A stretch of 50,046 bases of DNA from Deltaproteobacteria bacterium (GTDB lineage Bacteria; Desulfobacterota; Binatia; UBA9968; JAJDTQ01), in NCBI GenBank assembly GCA_028818755.1, contig JAPPNF010000143.1, positions 1 through 50,046 on the forward strand, given 5' to 3'. The position numbers and the translations under genes are program-made. Shown piece after piece: positions 23,478 to 33,140 of this stretch. The notes beneath the pieces were generated by a model. That model saw only the letters and a program-made list of their open reading frames with translations, was not told the DNA's origin and did not search any database. Position 1 is the stretch's first letter. Each line of letters starts with the position of its first letter.

Positions 23478-26390
23478 ATGAACGGCTCGCACACCGAACC
23501 GACGGCCCGCATCTCCCTGACCCTCAACGGCAAGCCGGTGACGGCCGAGGTGCCGGCGCGCAAGACGCTGCTGGACGCGGTCCGCGAGGAACTGGGCCAG
23601 ACCGGCACCCACGCCGGCTGCGAGCACGGCGTGTGCGGCTGCTGCAACGTATTACTCGACGGCAAGGTCGTTCGCTCGTGTCTCCTGCTGGCGGTGCAGG
23701 CGGACGGGCATGACGTCCGCACGGTGGAAAGCCTGGGCTCTCCCGAACGGCTGGGACCGCTCCAGCGGGCCTTCGCCGAGAAGCACGCCATGCAGTGCGG
23801 CTACTGCACGCCGGGAATGATCATGGCGGCGGCGGACCTGCTGGCCGCGAACCCCGACCCGGACGAGTCGGAGATCCGTACCGCCCTGTCGGGCAACCTC
23901 TGCCGCTGCACGGGCTACATGGAGATCGTCGACGCGGTGAAGGACGCCGCCGGCAGGATCGCCCGGGGCGCGACCGCGGTGGACGAGCCCCCTGCCCTGG
24001 CGGCGGACGACACCGAAGGCCCCTACATCGGGCGGCGCATCCCGCCGGTGGAAGACCGCCGCTTCGTCGCCGGCAAGGGCGCCTACATCAACGACTTCAC
24101 GCTGCCGGACCTGCTCCACATGGCCACGGTCCGCTCGCCCCACGCCCACGCCCGGATCCGGAGCATCGACACCAGCCGCGCGGAGGCCCTTCCGGGCGTG
24201 ACGGCGGTGATCGTCGGCGAGATGCTGCCCGACGTCATCGACCCGGTGCCCCAGAACCTCGACATCCCCAAGGTGGTCTGGTACCCGCTGGCGCTCGACA
24301 AGGTGCGCTACGCCGGCGAGTGGGTGGCCGCGGTGGTGGCGGAGAACCGCTACGTCGCCGAAGATGCGGCCGAGCTGGTGGAGGTGGAGTACGAGATGCT
24401 GGGCCCGGTGGTGGATCCGGAGGAGGCCATCCGGCCGGATGCGCCGGTGCTGCACGAGGAGCACGGCAGCAACGTCGCTTACGAGAGGGTGCTGACCTAC
24501 GGCCCGGTGGATGAGACCTTCGAGGCGGCCGCCCATGTCTTCGAGGAACGCTACCGCTGGAACCGCCATTCCGGCGTGCCGCTGGAGACCTTCGGCGCGG
24601 TGGCCCGGTGGGACGGGGGCAGGCAGGAGATGAGCCTCTGGGCCTCCCACCAGACCCCCAACATCGAGGAGCAGATGGCCAAGGTGCTGCGGCTGCCCTT
24701 GAACCAGCTCCGCATCCACCAGCACCTGGACGTGGGCGGAAGCCACGGCGTCAAGCGCGGCCGCAAGCACATGTTCCTCACCGCGGCCATAAGCCGGATG
24801 CTGGACCTGCCGGTGAAGTTCATCGAGGACCGCCTCGAGAACATGAGCTCGGGGGACGGCCACGGACCCGACCGGGTCTACTATCTCCGCGCCGCCTGCG
24901 ACGGCGACGGCCTCATCCAGGCGTTGGACATCCGCTGCATCGACGACGCCGGCGCCTACGCCGGGCGCGGCGCCATGCAGCTCATCAAGCCCATCACCGC
25001 CATCGTCGGCCCGTACCGGATCCCCGCGGTGCGATACCACGCCATCTCCGCGCTGACCTCGAAGACCAACCAGTCGCCCTACCGGGGCTTCGGCCAGGCC
25101 CCCGCCGGTTACGTACTGGAGCGCATGGTGGACCTCATCGCCAAGGAACTCGGCATCGACCGGGCGGAGATCCGCTCGCGGAACTTCATCCAGCCCGACG
25201 AGTTTCCGTACACGATCCCCACCGGAGCGGAGTACGACAGCGGCGACTACCCCACGTGCCTGGAGAAGGCGCTGGCGGTCTCCCGCGCCGACACCTGGGA
25301 ACAGCGCCGCCGGGAGGCGCGCGAGCGCGGCAAGTGGCTCGGCTTCGGCCTCTCCACGGTCATCGAGCCCGGCGGCGGTACCGGCATGGTGTTCGCGGTC
25401 ATGGGACCTCAGATGGTGAACATGGACACCAACATGGAAGGCATCCGCGTCCACGTGGACGTCACCGGCATGATCACGGTCACCATCGGGTTCCAGTCCT
25501 GCGGCCAGGGCCACGAGACCACCACCACCCAGCTTGCTTGCGACTTCTTCGGAGTTTCACCGGACCGGGTGCGCATCGCCCGCGCCGATTCGATGGAGGG
25601 CATCGTCACCCGCGCCACCTCCGGCAACCGCCTGCACCTGATGCTGCCGCTGGCGCTGTTCAGCGCCGGCCGCAGGATCAAGGAAAAGATGCAGGCCATC
25701 GCCGCCAACGCGCTGGAGGTTCCGGCGGAGCGTATCGAGCTCGCCGGCGGCATGTTCACCGACCGCGAGGATCCGGAGAAGACCGTGAGCTGGGACCAGG
25801 TGTGCTTCTACGCCTACCGCCGCGACACGATGCTGTCGCCGGGCATGGAGCCCGGGCTCATGGCCAGCGCCATCGCCAAGCACCCGCGGGGGTTCGTGCC
25901 GCCTACCCCCGACGGCAGGGTCGCCGGCGGGTTCGCCACGTACACGTTCTCGGTGCACGTGCCGGTGGTGGAGATCGACCCGGAGACCCTGGAGATCAAG
26001 CTCGTGGACTACTACGTGGTCCACGACTGCGGCAAGGTCATCAATCCGCTGATGGTGGAGAGCTTCTGCTACGGCGGGGTGAACCTGGGCATCGGCGGCG
26101 CCCTCTACGAGCAGTTCAAATACGACGAGGACGGCCAGCTCCTGAGCCAGACCTTCATGGACTACCTCCTGCCCTCCACCATGGAGGTGCCGGAAATCGT
26201 CCTGGAGGAGCACGAGACCCCGGCCCCCGGCAACCCGGTTGGCGCCAAGGCCGCCGGCGAGAGCGGCTACATGCCCGCGCCCCCCGCCATCGTGAGCGCG
26301 GTGGAGGACGCCCTCAGGCACACGAACGTCCGCATCACGGACACTCCGGTCACGCCCGATATCCTGTTCGGGCTCGTCAACGGACGTTGA
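23478..26390 (+). CDS. Molybdenum hydroxylase, fused 2Fe-2S and Mo-cofactor subunits
   Basis: 970-residue enzyme of the xanthine/aldehyde oxidase family. Residues 1-170 are the small subunit: the ferredoxin-type cluster uses C48, C53, C56 and C68, and the second cluster uses CGYC at about 111 and CRC near 145. Residues ~180-960 bind the molybdopterin cofactor, with YRGFGQAP (typical of xanthine/aldehyde oxidases rather than the CO-dehydrogenase loop) and Glu928 in GAKAAGESG as catalytic base. It hydroxylates an aldehyde or N-heterocycle with water as oxygen donor. The FAD subunit is 1.6 kb downstream at 28030, separated by HicAB and an unknown gene. AGGAAGGA lies upstream of the ATG. The fusion of small and large subunits is a known but less common arrangement. 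Confidence 0.92.
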   Translation: MNGSHTEPTARISLTLNGKPVTAEVPARKTLLDAVREELGQTGTHAGCEHGVCGCCNVLLDGKVVRSCLLLAVQADGHDVRTVESLGSPERLGPLQRAFAEKHAMQCGYCTPGMIMAAADLLAANPDPDESEIRTALSGNLCRCTGYMEIVDAVKDAAGRIARGATAVDEPPALAADDTEGPYIGRRIPPVEDRRFVAGKGAYINDFTLPDLLHMATVRSPHAHARIRSIDTSRAEALPGVTAVIVGEMLPDVIDPVPQNLDIPKVVWYPLALDKVRYAGEWVAAVVAENRYVAEDAAELVEVEYEMLGPVVDPEEAIRPDAPVLHEEHGSNVAYERVLTYGPVDETFEAAAHVFEERYRWNRHSGVPLETFGAVARWDGGRQEMSLWASHQTPNIEEQMAKVLRLPLNQLRIHQHLDVGGSHGVKRGRKHMFLTAAISRMLDLPVKFIEDRLENMSSGDGHGPDRVYYLRAACDGDGLIQALDIRCIDDAGAYAGRGAMQLIKPITAIVGPYRIPAVRYHAISALTSKTNQSPYRGFGQAPAGYVLERMVDLIAKELGIDRAEIRSRNFIQPDEFPYTIPTGAEYDSGDYPTCLEKALAVSRADTWEQRRREARERGKWLGFGLSTVIEPGGGTGMVFAVMGPQMVNMDTNMEGIRVHVDVTGMITVTIGFQSCGQGHETTTTQLACDFFGVSPDRVRIARADSMEGIVTRATSGNRLHLMLPLALFSAGRRIKEKMQAIAANALEVPAERIELAGGMFTDREDPEKTVSWDQVCFYAYRRDTMLSPGMEPGLMASAIAKHPRGFVPPTPDGRVAGGFATYTFSVHVPVVEIDPETLEIKLVDYYVVHDCGKVINPLMVESFCYGGVNLGIGGALYEQFKYDEDGQLLSQTFMDYLLPSTMEVPEIVLEEHETPAPGNPVGAKAAGESGYMPAPPAIVSAVEDALRHTNVRITDTPVTPDILFGLVNGR

Positions 26391-26454
26391 GGTTGTTAGA
26401 TTGGAAATACGTTGACGCGGTTTCGACGCACATTCCTGGATGTAGGTACTGCAC

Positions 26455-26646
26455 ATGCCCAAGGTCCGAGACGCGATCCGTTTGTTGGAACGAAACGGAT
26501 GGACGCTGGTTCGGACGAGAGGAAGCCATCGACAGTATCGCCATACCGAAAAACCGGGGACTGTGACCGTGGCCGGCAAGCCAAGTGACGACCTTCCGCG
26601 CGGGACATGGGAGAGCGTCATGAAGCAAGCGGGACTCAAGGGGTAG
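26455..26646 (+). CDS. hicA: HicA toxin, mRNA interferase
   Basis: 63-residue HicA. It has the dsRBD-like fold with the catalytic His in RTRGSHRQYRH near residue 24, preceded by AIRLLERNGWTLV and followed by TVTVAGKPSDDLPRGTWESVMKQAGL. Its substrate is translated mRNA. The downstream hicB starts 3 bases after its stop. Lower GC than the flanking hydroxylase genes marks the start of the inserted segment. Its 64-base leader holds no clear promoter. Confidence 0.9.
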   Translation: MPKVRDAIRLLERNGWTLVRTRGSHRQYRHTEKPGTVTVAGKPSDDLPRGTWESVMKQAGLKG

Positions 26647-26649
26647 AAG

Positions 26650-26871
26650 ATGCAATACACGATCGTGATCGAGAAATCACCGCGCAACTATGCCGTCTAC
26701 GTTCCAGACTTGCCCGGTTGCGTCGCTACAGGTGCCACGAGGGAGGAAGCTGTCAGCGAGATCCGCGAGGCGATCCGCTTTCATATAGAGAGCCTGCTGG
26801 AACACGGCGAGCCGGTGCCGGAACCGCAATGTACAGCGACCGTTGTCGACGTGGCGGCGGCCGGCGCATAA
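26650..26871 (+). CDS. hicB: HicB antitoxin, short form
   Basis: 73-residue antitoxin whose partial RNase H-like fold, YTIVIEKSPRNYAVYVPDLPGCVATGATREEAVSEIREAI, binds and blocks HicA. The family motif is PDLPGC. It lacks the C-terminal DNA-binding domain of longer HicB proteins, so autoregulation may differ. It begins 3 bases after hicA and is almost certainly co-translated. Confidence 0.9.
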   Translation: MQYTIVIEKSPRNYAVYVPDLPGCVATGATREEAVSEIREAIRFHIESLLEHGEPVPEPQCTATVVDVAAAGA

Positions 26872-26922
26872 ACGCTGAAGTTCGTGGCCAACTGCTCGTG
26901 ACCGCCGGCGTTGTGGAGCGAT

Positions 26923-27915
26923 ATGGGCTTTCGATCTGATCTGGCGAGCCTCATTAGGCAAGAGCTCGATAACGCGGGGATCGAATATGAAGACGACTTG
27001 GATCTCCGGTTATTGACGGCTCGTTATTTCGAGCTCCTGACCAAGCGGATTGTTCCCACGCCCCGCCAGGTGCATTTTTCCAACGAACTGAATTACTCCT
27101 TGGACAAACTCCTTCGAGAGCCAAGTGCCGAACCACGTCGGAATGCACGAGACGCATGGCGAGCTGTCTTCCTCATTCGTCAACTCTTGGCCGAAGGTCG
27201 CAACGTCACGGGCTTCTTGAGCAAACAGATCGATGAGCCCATGTTTACCGACGGGCTTCTATGGGACTTTGGTATTCATCATTTCCACCTCAATACGACC
27301 TTTGAAGCAACGGGGTTCGTCAAACGTTCGGACTACCTGCTTTTCGCGATCGTCACGGATACGGACGCATATTTCTTGGACATCAGACCACACCATGATC
27401 CTGACGGGCTCCAGTGGGTCCAGCAGGATCTTATCGATATTGCGTATTCCAATTGGCCGAAACTGATTGAAAAACAGGTGCTCCATGGGATATTACCCGG
27501 CCCCAACCTGACCGATGAGCAAGTCAAAGAACTACGACGGAAGAACGTCAATCACGCCGTTAACGTCGGAGATAAGGCTGTCGCGCTCATGGGCGGTGGA
27601 ATGATGACAGACGGCTCAAGCACCTTGTGTCGTCTTCGCGGAATGCAGCTGCTGGACGAGATCGATCGACATCAAACTTTTTTCGATATGCCGCCGGCAG
27701 AGTTGCTAGCCGAGTTGACAGGCCGCGGCATCGACGTGACGGGTGGGGTCGAGTTCCGACTCTTACCCCTCGAAAGTTTGGACCCTGCAACTGAACTGCT
27801 GGATGCGCTGAACGACGAGAATTGCATGAGCCAGAAACTTGGTACGATGGGCCTTGCGGTCGTGGAAGCAACGACAAACACGCCGATTGTAGTATCGCTC
27901 AAGGAGCCAGCCTGA
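26923..27915 (+). CDS. Conserved hypothetical protein, unknown function
   Basis: 330 residues from the ATG at 26923; GGAG lies four bases upstream. An in-frame TTG at 26911 would add four residues. No signal peptide or membrane helix. A notable core is GIHHFHL at residues 117-123, then LLFAIVTDTDAYFLDIRPHHD at ~139-159 and NWPKL. The two His-rich motifs and nearby Asp suggest a metal or catalytic site, but I do not recognise a named domain. The gene is lower in GC than the flanking hydroxylase subunits and sits 51 bases after hicB, so it may belong to the same transferred cassette. A link to defence is only an inference from that neighbourhood. Confidence 0.7.
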   Translation: MGFRSDLASLIRQELDNAGIEYEDDLDLRLLTARYFELLTKRIVPTPRQVHFSNELNYSLDKLLREPSAEPRRNARDAWRAVFLIRQLLAEGRNVTGFLSKQIDEPMFTDGLLWDFGIHHFHLNTTFEATGFVKRSDYLLFAIVTDTDAYFLDIRPHHDPDGLQWVQQDLIDIAYSNWPKLIEKQVLHGILPGPNLTDEQVKELRRKNVNHAVNVGDKAVALMGGGMMTDGSSTLCRLRGMQLLDEIDRHQTFFDMPPAELLAELTGRGIDVTGGVEFRLLPLESLDPATELLDALNDENCMSQKLGTMGLAVVEATTNTPIVVSLKEPA

Positions 27916-28029
27916 TTTCGCAGCCAGGCCAACCAAGTGTTGCGTTTGCACTGCCAGACTCGACTGAGTCCGGCAGTCCCTCAGCCCCAGTAAGGACCGC
28001 ATACGATCGGTTTACTGACATAGCGTTCG

Positions 28030-28902
28030 ATGAAGCCAGCGATTTTTGATTACGTGATAGCTAGCGGTCAGGAACACGCGTTGGCGGTATTGCGCGAGCA
28101 CGGCGACGACGCCAAGGTGCTGGCCGGCGGCCAGAGCCTCGTGCCGCTGATGAGCTTCCGGCTGGCGAAGCCGTCGGTGCTACTGGACATCAACCGACTG
28201 GAGGAGCTGGACTCCATCGAGGCGGCCGACGGGCGCGTGAGAATCGGCGCGCTGACGCGGCAGTGCGAGCTATTGACCGATCCGCTGATCGCGGAGCACT
28301 GCCCGCTCATACGCGCGGCCGCGGAGTTCATCGGCCATCCGGCCATCCGCAACCGCGGCACGGTAGGAGGCAGCGTCGCCCACGCCGACCCCGCAGCGGA
28401 ACTGCCGATACTGCTTCAGGTGATCGAGGCGAGGATCGAGGTGTGCTCGGCCGGGTCACAGAGGACCATCCCGGCGGATGAGTTCTTCATGGGGCTGCTC
28501 ATGACCGGCATGGAGCCCGACGAGCTGCTCACCGGGATCAGCTTCACGGCGCCCGCGGAAGGTACCGGCTGGGGGTTCCACGAGGTGGCGCGGCGCCATG
28601 GCGATTTCGCGCTGGTGGCCGCGGCGGCCCTGATCACGCTGGACGGCCGGGGCGCGGTGGCTGACGCGGCCGTAGCCCTGGGAGGGATCGCCGAACGACC
28701 GTTGCGGGTACGGGGCGTGGAGGAGGCGCTCAAGGAAACCCAGCCGACGCCGGAAGGAATCGAAGCCGCATCGCGCCTGCTCGATGATTCGATCACCCCC
28801 TTGGGCGACATCCACGCCAGCGAGACCTACCGTGCCCACCTGGCGCGGGTCCTGACCAGACGTGCCGTCCAGGACGCGGTGGAGCGCGCCCGGGCGTCGT
28901 AA
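28030..28902 (+). CDS. FAD-binding subunit of molybdenum hydroxylase (CoxM/XdhB-like)
   Basis: 290-residue medium subunit. It carries the FAD loops AGGQSLVPLMSFRLAKPS (residues ~33-50) and TVGGSVAHADPAAELP (~114-129), then C-terminal CO_deh_flav_C features. It transfers electrons from the FeS clusters to the final acceptor. It should pair with the fused FeS-Mo subunit ending at 26390. It starts 114 bases after the unknown gene and shows no clear ribosome site. GC jumps back up within the first codons. Confidence 0.92.
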   Translation: MKPAIFDYVIASGQEHALAVLREHGDDAKVLAGGQSLVPLMSFRLAKPSVLLDINRLEELDSIEAADGRVRIGALTRQCELLTDPLIAEHCPLIRAAAEFIGHPAIRNRGTVGGSVAHADPAAELPILLQVIEARIEVCSAGSQRTIPADEFFMGLLMTGMEPDELLTGISFTAPAEGTGWGFHEVARRHGDFALVAAAALITLDGRGAVADAAVALGGIAERPLRVRGVEEALKETQPTPEGIEAASRLLDDSITPLGDIHASETYRAHLARVLTRRAVQDAVERARAS

Positions 28903-28905
28903 CCG

Positions 28906-29136
28906 TCACGACGTTCTGGAGAATCCGAACGGGAGGTAGCGCAGCGCCAAGCCGGCGAGGATCATCCCACCGCCGATGAAGGTTGCCAGGGACGGCACCT
29001 CTCCCACTCACAACGGATTGAGAACGGGCTCCATCAGGGCGATCAGCGACGCCTCCTGCACCGAAATGCGCTCGATGCTTCCGAAGAAAAAGAAGTGGGC
29101 AAGTGCGAACTGGACGACCCTCAGGAACGCGAACAG
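28906..29136 (-). pseudogene. DMT-family permease, C-terminal remnant with in-frame stop
   Basis: The minus frame reads VVQFALAHFFFFGSIERISVQEASLIALMEPVLNPL, then a TGA at 29010-29008, and continues in the same frame with VGEVPSLATFIGGGMILAGLALRYLPF. That is the last third of an EamA transporter: EASLIALMEPVLNPLW normally carries Trp where TGA now stands. The N-terminal two thirds are missing. It directly abuts the UbiD pseudogene. Confidence 0.75.
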
Positions 29137-29215
29137 TCTGCACCGGGTACGGAGGACCGCGAGGAGTGTGCCATGACCGGTTCTACGGGAACTTCGGCGG
29201 ATGGAAAAAGAGAGC

Positions 29216-30200
29216 TCAGGGGTCTTCTTCGCCGAGCCCCGTCTCCGAGAGGCCGGGACGCATGAGCCGGCGCGGCATGCCGTCGTCCAGCTTGTGAAGC
29301 GACGCCACCGCATGGAAGTTGCGTCCGGCGGGCGGGAAGTGAACGTCGTAGGCGGCCCTCAGCTCGAGCCCGGGGACCCTTGCCCGCCCCGCGGCCTTGT
29401 AGTCGTGCCAGAAGTCGTTGTTGCGGGACTTGAAGTGCTCCCGGGAGTTGAGCCCCAGCATCGTATGGTAGATGGGGTCGCGCCGCGTGGTGACGGCGGA
29501 GACCTCCACCACGGGCTGCTCTCCCGCCGACGTGACCTGTCCCGTGATGTCGGCAAAAGGACCTTCGAACCGGTTCCCGCCGGGACGGATCCGGCCTTGG
29601 ATGACGATCTCGGCGTGGGCCGGTACCTTCAGGGCCGGCACCACCTCCAGCGGCTGCCCGAGCAGCGCTCCGGCCACCCCCATCTCGTCGGCCGCCGGAC
29701 CCACGGGCCAGAAGGCCGCGATGAAGAGCGTCGGGTCCACCCCGATGGCGATGGCTACGTCCACGCCACGGCCCGCGGCAAGGGCCTCGCCCACGATCCC
29801 GTGGCCGTCATGGAAGCGGTTGGTCATGACGGTAAGCTCACGTGAACCGTGAACCTGAATGTGGTAAACACCTGCATTTCTTCGTTCCGTCGTGGAGTAT
29901 CACGACACCCGAAGTGATATAGGGTCCACTGTCACCGGGGAAATGAGTGGGTATCGGAAGCTGTTCCAGCCCTACGTCTTGAGCGAAGCGGACCTGCTGG
30001 CACGCTGCATCCGCACCGCCGAGCCGCTCGGGAGGAACCGGGTGGGCGATGGCCTGCTCCAGCCGTCCCGCGAACTCCTTCATGTCGCCCATGCGCAGCC
30101 CGAGAAGGTGGCGTCGCGTGCTGCCGTACAGACCCGCCGCCACCGGGATACTGTGTCCCTCGACCGCGTGGAACAGAAACGCCTTGTTCCCGCAGCAGGC
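29216..30200 (-). pseudogene. UbiD-family decarboxylase pseudogene
   Basis: Fragments of a prenylated-FMN-dependent decarboxylase. The upstream part reads NKAFLFHAVEGHSIPVAAGLYGSTRRH, then LPIPTHFPGDSGPYITSGVVI, in one frame down to about 29875. The remainder (DVAIAIGVDPTLFIAAFW ... PAHAEIVIQGRI ... VVEVSAVTTRRDPIYHTMLG) is in another frame. An extra base in an A-run near 29876-29879 (minus GAAGAAATG) explains the shift. A stop at 30201-30203 and absence of the N-terminal ~40 residues truncate it 5'. It ends at LSETGLGEEDP without the last third. Thus it is frameshifted and truncated at both ends. Confidence 0.85.
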
Positions 30201-30327
30201 TCACGAACCAGCGAAGACCCCGATCCCACATGACTCCTCCATGGCTTCTCGCCTATCACAGCGACGTCTAAGCGGACAGTTCGGGCGCCGCCTTCCAAAT
30301 TCGTCCCGGCCGCCGCATAATGCGGCG

Positions 30328-31755
30328 ATGTCGGAGCTTGCCTTCACGCCCGTTCACGACCTAGCGCGCCTGACACGGACCCGCCGGATCTCGCCCCGCG
30401 AGCTCGTTGCGCTGTTCCTCGAACGCATCGCCGAGCTCAATCCCACCCTGAACGCCTACCTCACCGTGAACGAGGAGGAAGCGACACGGGCCGCCGCGGA
30501 CGCCGAGAAGGCGGCCATGCGAACCGACCGCCTGCCTCTGCTCTTCGGAATACCGGTGGCCATCAAGGATCTGGAGTTCACCAAGGGACTTCGGAGCACG
30601 GGCGGATCCCTGGCCTATCGGGATTACGTGCCCGACGAAGACTCGGTGGTGGTGGAGCGGCTTCGAAACGCCGGGGCCATCATACTGGGGAAGACCAACA
30701 CGCCGGAGTTCGGCTCCTACGGCCAGACCTGGAACCGCCTGGGCGAAGACTGCCGCACCCCCTGGGACCCCACGCGTACCTCGGGCGGGTCCAGCGGCGG
30801 CAGCGCGGCCGCGGTGGCCGCGGGCTTGGCACCGTTCGCCACCGGCACCGACGGGGCCGGCTCCATCAGGGCGCCGGCGGCGTTCTGCGGCGTGTACGGC
30901 TTCAAGCCCAGCTTCGGACGAATTCCCTTGTCCGGCGGCTTTCTGGGGCTGCCGCCCCATACGTGCGCCGGACCCTTGACCCGCTCGGTCCGGGACGCTG
31001 CCCTCATGCTCTCGGTGTTGTGCGGCCACGATCCACGGGACCCCAACTCCACACGGCAGCCGCCGCCGAACTTCGTGCGGGCGCTGAGCCGCCCGGCCCA
31101 GGATCTGCGCGTCGCCTGGAGTCCGAACCTGGGTTTCGCTCACGTCGACGCCGAGACCCAAAGCCTGGCGGAAACGGCGGCAAGGGCCCTGGAAACCGTG
31201 GGCTACCGGCTGGAGGCCGAGGATCCCCAAGTAGACGTCGATCTCTTCAAGGCCGCGGACCCGGTGCGAAACGCCGACAAGTACGCCGCCTGGGGGCACC
31301 TCTTGAGGGAATGTCCCGACGACCTGACTTCCTACGTCCGTTCGGTGCTGGAACACGGAAGCCGGGTCACCGGCGAGGAGTATTCCAATTCGCTCCGGGA
31401 GCTGGAGCGGCTCAACAGCCGCATGGCGGATTTCTTCGAGCGCTACGACCTGCTGGTGACGCCGACTACCAGTGTTCCGGCCTATCCCGTGAGGCAGCCT
31501 CCGCCAACCATCAACGGCTTCGAGGTGCCCCACTACGCCAGCACGACGCTCTTGACGATCCTGTGGAACCTCACCGGCCAGCCGGCCGCCTCCCTGCCCT
31601 GCGGCTTCACCGAGGGCCGGCTGCCGGTGGGATTGCAGCTCATCGGCCGTCCCGGAGACGACCTTACCGTCCTGCGCGCTTCCCGGGCATTTGAAGAAGC
31701 GCGACCCTGGCCCACCGGGATGCGCGCCTTCTCTAGCCCTTCAAGAGTTTCTTAA
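30328..31755 (+). CDS. Amidase-signature family hydrolase
   Basis: 475-residue hydrolase of the amidase-signature family. Lys80 is in FGIPVAIKDLE, the cis-Ser in SGGSSGGSAAAVAAGL (Ser155 region), and Ser179 in GTDGAGSIRAPAA, the classic triad. It cleaves a C-N amide of an unknown substrate, such as an aromatic or aliphatic amide. There is no GatB/GatC nearby and the sequence lacks GatA context, so it is probably catabolic. The ATG at 30328 is set by the family start SELAFTPVHDLARL; the upstream frame is noise from the pseudogene region. Its last codons overlap the 3' end of the convergent tctC gene by 23 bases. Confidence 0.9.
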   Translation: MSELAFTPVHDLARLTRTRRISPRELVALFLERIAELNPTLNAYLTVNEEEATRAAADAEKAAMRTDRLPLLFGIPVAIKDLEFTKGLRSTGGSLAYRDYVPDEDSVVVERLRNAGAIILGKTNTPEFGSYGQTWNRLGEDCRTPWDPTRTSGGSSGGSAAAVAAGLAPFATGTDGAGSIRAPAAFCGVYGFKPSFGRIPLSGGFLGLPPHTCAGPLTRSVRDAALMLSVLCGHDPRDPNSTRQPPPNFVRALSRPAQDLRVAWSPNLGFAHVDAETQSLAETAARALETVGYRLEAEDPQVDVDLFKAADPVRNADKYAAWGHLLRECPDDLTSYVRSVLEHGSRVTGEEYSNSLRELERLNSRMADFFERYDLLVTPTTSVPAYPVRQPPPTINGFEVPHYASTTLLTILWNLTGQPAASLPCGFTEGRLPVGLQLIGRPGDDLTVLRASRAFEEARPWPTGMRAFSSPSRVS

Positions 31756-32827
31756 GAAAGGCCTGAACCTCCGGCGGTGCCTTCATGGCGCGGTCGAGGA
31801 TCCCCTGCGCATCGGCGCCGACGAAGGTCTTGATGGGTGCGCCGAAGATCCTGGTCGCGTCCGCGACGTACTTGGGATCCTTCAGCATTTTTCCAACTGC
31901 ACTCGCCAACACATTTATCGTCGCCTTGGGAGTCCCGGGAGGGGCGAACAGGCCCTTTTCGAAGTTGCCCCCCGACACGACCAACGACTTGAACGCTTCC
32001 CAGGCAATACCCGAAGGAGACTTGCCGAAGATTTTGCGGTATTCCTCCTCGAAGGTCGGATACTCCGCCGCGGCGGGATCGCGTATGATGTTTCCCCCGG
32101 CATCCAGCAAGCCCGAGTGGTACAGGACGAACGCCTTGCCTTCCTGTACCAAGGGCCGCACCGTGGCATTGAAGCCCGGCGGGCTCATGCCCGATATGTC
32201 CGCCTCTCCTCGCTGTATCGCCGCGGTTACGTCGGCATACCCCGGATAGCCGTAAATCTGCTTGCTGGGAATCTGCTTCAGGATAGCCTCGAAAACGACG
32301 GCACGTCTCATCGCGGTGGAAGACTCCCGGGAAGTGTCCCCCCTCACCAGCGGTCTCGGAAGTTTCTTCTTCAGCAATTCTTCAAGACTGGTTACCCCCA
32401 CGTGTGCCCCGACATACGTGATGATGCTGAACCCGGCCACTGAAATGATCGGCATCTTCGCAAGGTCGTACCGGGCGCCCTTGTAGCCGAGCTGCTGCCT
32501 GGTCAAGGTGCCGCTGGACGACACCCCTAGGGTCAACCCGTCCGGCTTGGCGGAGTGGTGGAGGAAATTGAAAGCGATGGTGCCGCCAGCGCCGGGCATG
32601 TTCTGGACGATGACCGTGGGGTTGCCCGGGATGTACCTGCCTATATGCCGGGCTACGACCCGGCCGTACACGTCGGTGCCGCCGCCGGGGGAAAACGGTA
32701 TGATGAGGCGGATCCTCTTGCCCTTGGCGAAGGGCTTCTCTGCACCCATTGAGACCGTGGAAAAGGAAACGGAAACCAGGAGGACAAGACTTGCTCCCAA
32801 TGCGAGCCACATCTTCCGGTATCTCAT
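31733..32827 (-). CDS. TctC/Bug-family periplasmic binding protein, orphan
   Basis: 364-residue periplasmic binding protein. The start at 32827 (MRYRKMWLALG) has AGGAGGG eight bases upstream. The Sec signal is SLVLLVSVSFSTVSMGA, cut before EKPFAKGK. Ligand-site motifs are LIIPFSPGGGTDVYGRVVARHIG and VIVQNMPGAGGTIAFNFLHH. It is close to the operonic tctC at 8979. No TctA or TctB gene adjoins it, so it either loads a distant TTT permease or acts as a sensor. It converges on the amidase gene. Confidence 0.9.
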   Translation of the reverse strand: MRYRKMWLALGASLVLLVSVSFSTVSMGAEKPFAKGKRIRLIIPFSPGGGTDVYGRVVARHIGRYIPGNPTVIVQNMPGAGGTIAFNFLHHSAKPDGLTLGVSSSGTLTRQQLGYKGARYDLAKMPIISVAGFSIITYVGAHVGVTSLEELLKKKLPRPLVRGDTSRESSTAMRRAVVFEAILKQIPSKQIYGYPGYADVTAAIQRGEADISGMSPPGFNATVRPLVQEGKAFVLYHSGLLDAGGNIIRDPAAAEYPTFEEEYRKIFGKSPSGIAWEAFKSLVVSGGNFEKGLFAPPGTPKATINVLASAVGKMLKDPKYVADATRIFGAPIKTFVGADAQGILDRAMKAPPEVQAFLKKLLKG

Positions 32828-33033
32828 CACGAACCCTCCTCTTTTCTCTGTTGTTTGACAGGTCTCGTCAGCCTCGAACACGGAAGACCACGCCGCTCGT
32901 CAGACCGTCGGCCACGTCCGATCGCAGCAGAGCACGATGTTAATCCCAACGGTGATCGCCTTGTCAATCACAATTTGGTCCGGCGGAAGGAGCACGGCCG
33001 GTTGAAGCCTGCCGTCGAATCGGACCCACGCCG

Positions 33034-33073
33034 GCAAAGAAAAGCCGGGGAAATGCACGCATTCCCCCGGCCT
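33034..33073 (-). terminator. Rho-independent terminator of the ABC operon
   Basis: GCCGGGG (33044-33050) pairs with CCCCCGGC (33065-33072) around a short loop. On the minus strand a T-rich run, TTTTCTTTGC, follows. It lies about 70 bases after the stop of the binding-protein gene. The rest of the 313-base gap 32828-33140 holds no gene. The plus-strand side has only a weak T-run. Confidence 0.7.
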
Positions 33074-33140
33074 TCTCTTTCAACCGCGCAGAACCAGCAC
33101 CCGGAGACCCGAGTCGGTCCAGCGCGCTCTTGGCTGCCGC

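Noticed and set aside
23478..28902. Carbon-monoxide dehydrogenase (CoxMSL)
   Set aside because: The large subunit has the YRGFGQ loop of xanthine/aldehyde oxidases, not the Cys-containing loop typical of aerobic CO dehydrogenase.
30049..30327. N-terminal extension of the amidase through the pseudogene region
   Set aside because: The extension has no family similarity and lies over the antisense of UbiD remnants; the family start is at 30328.
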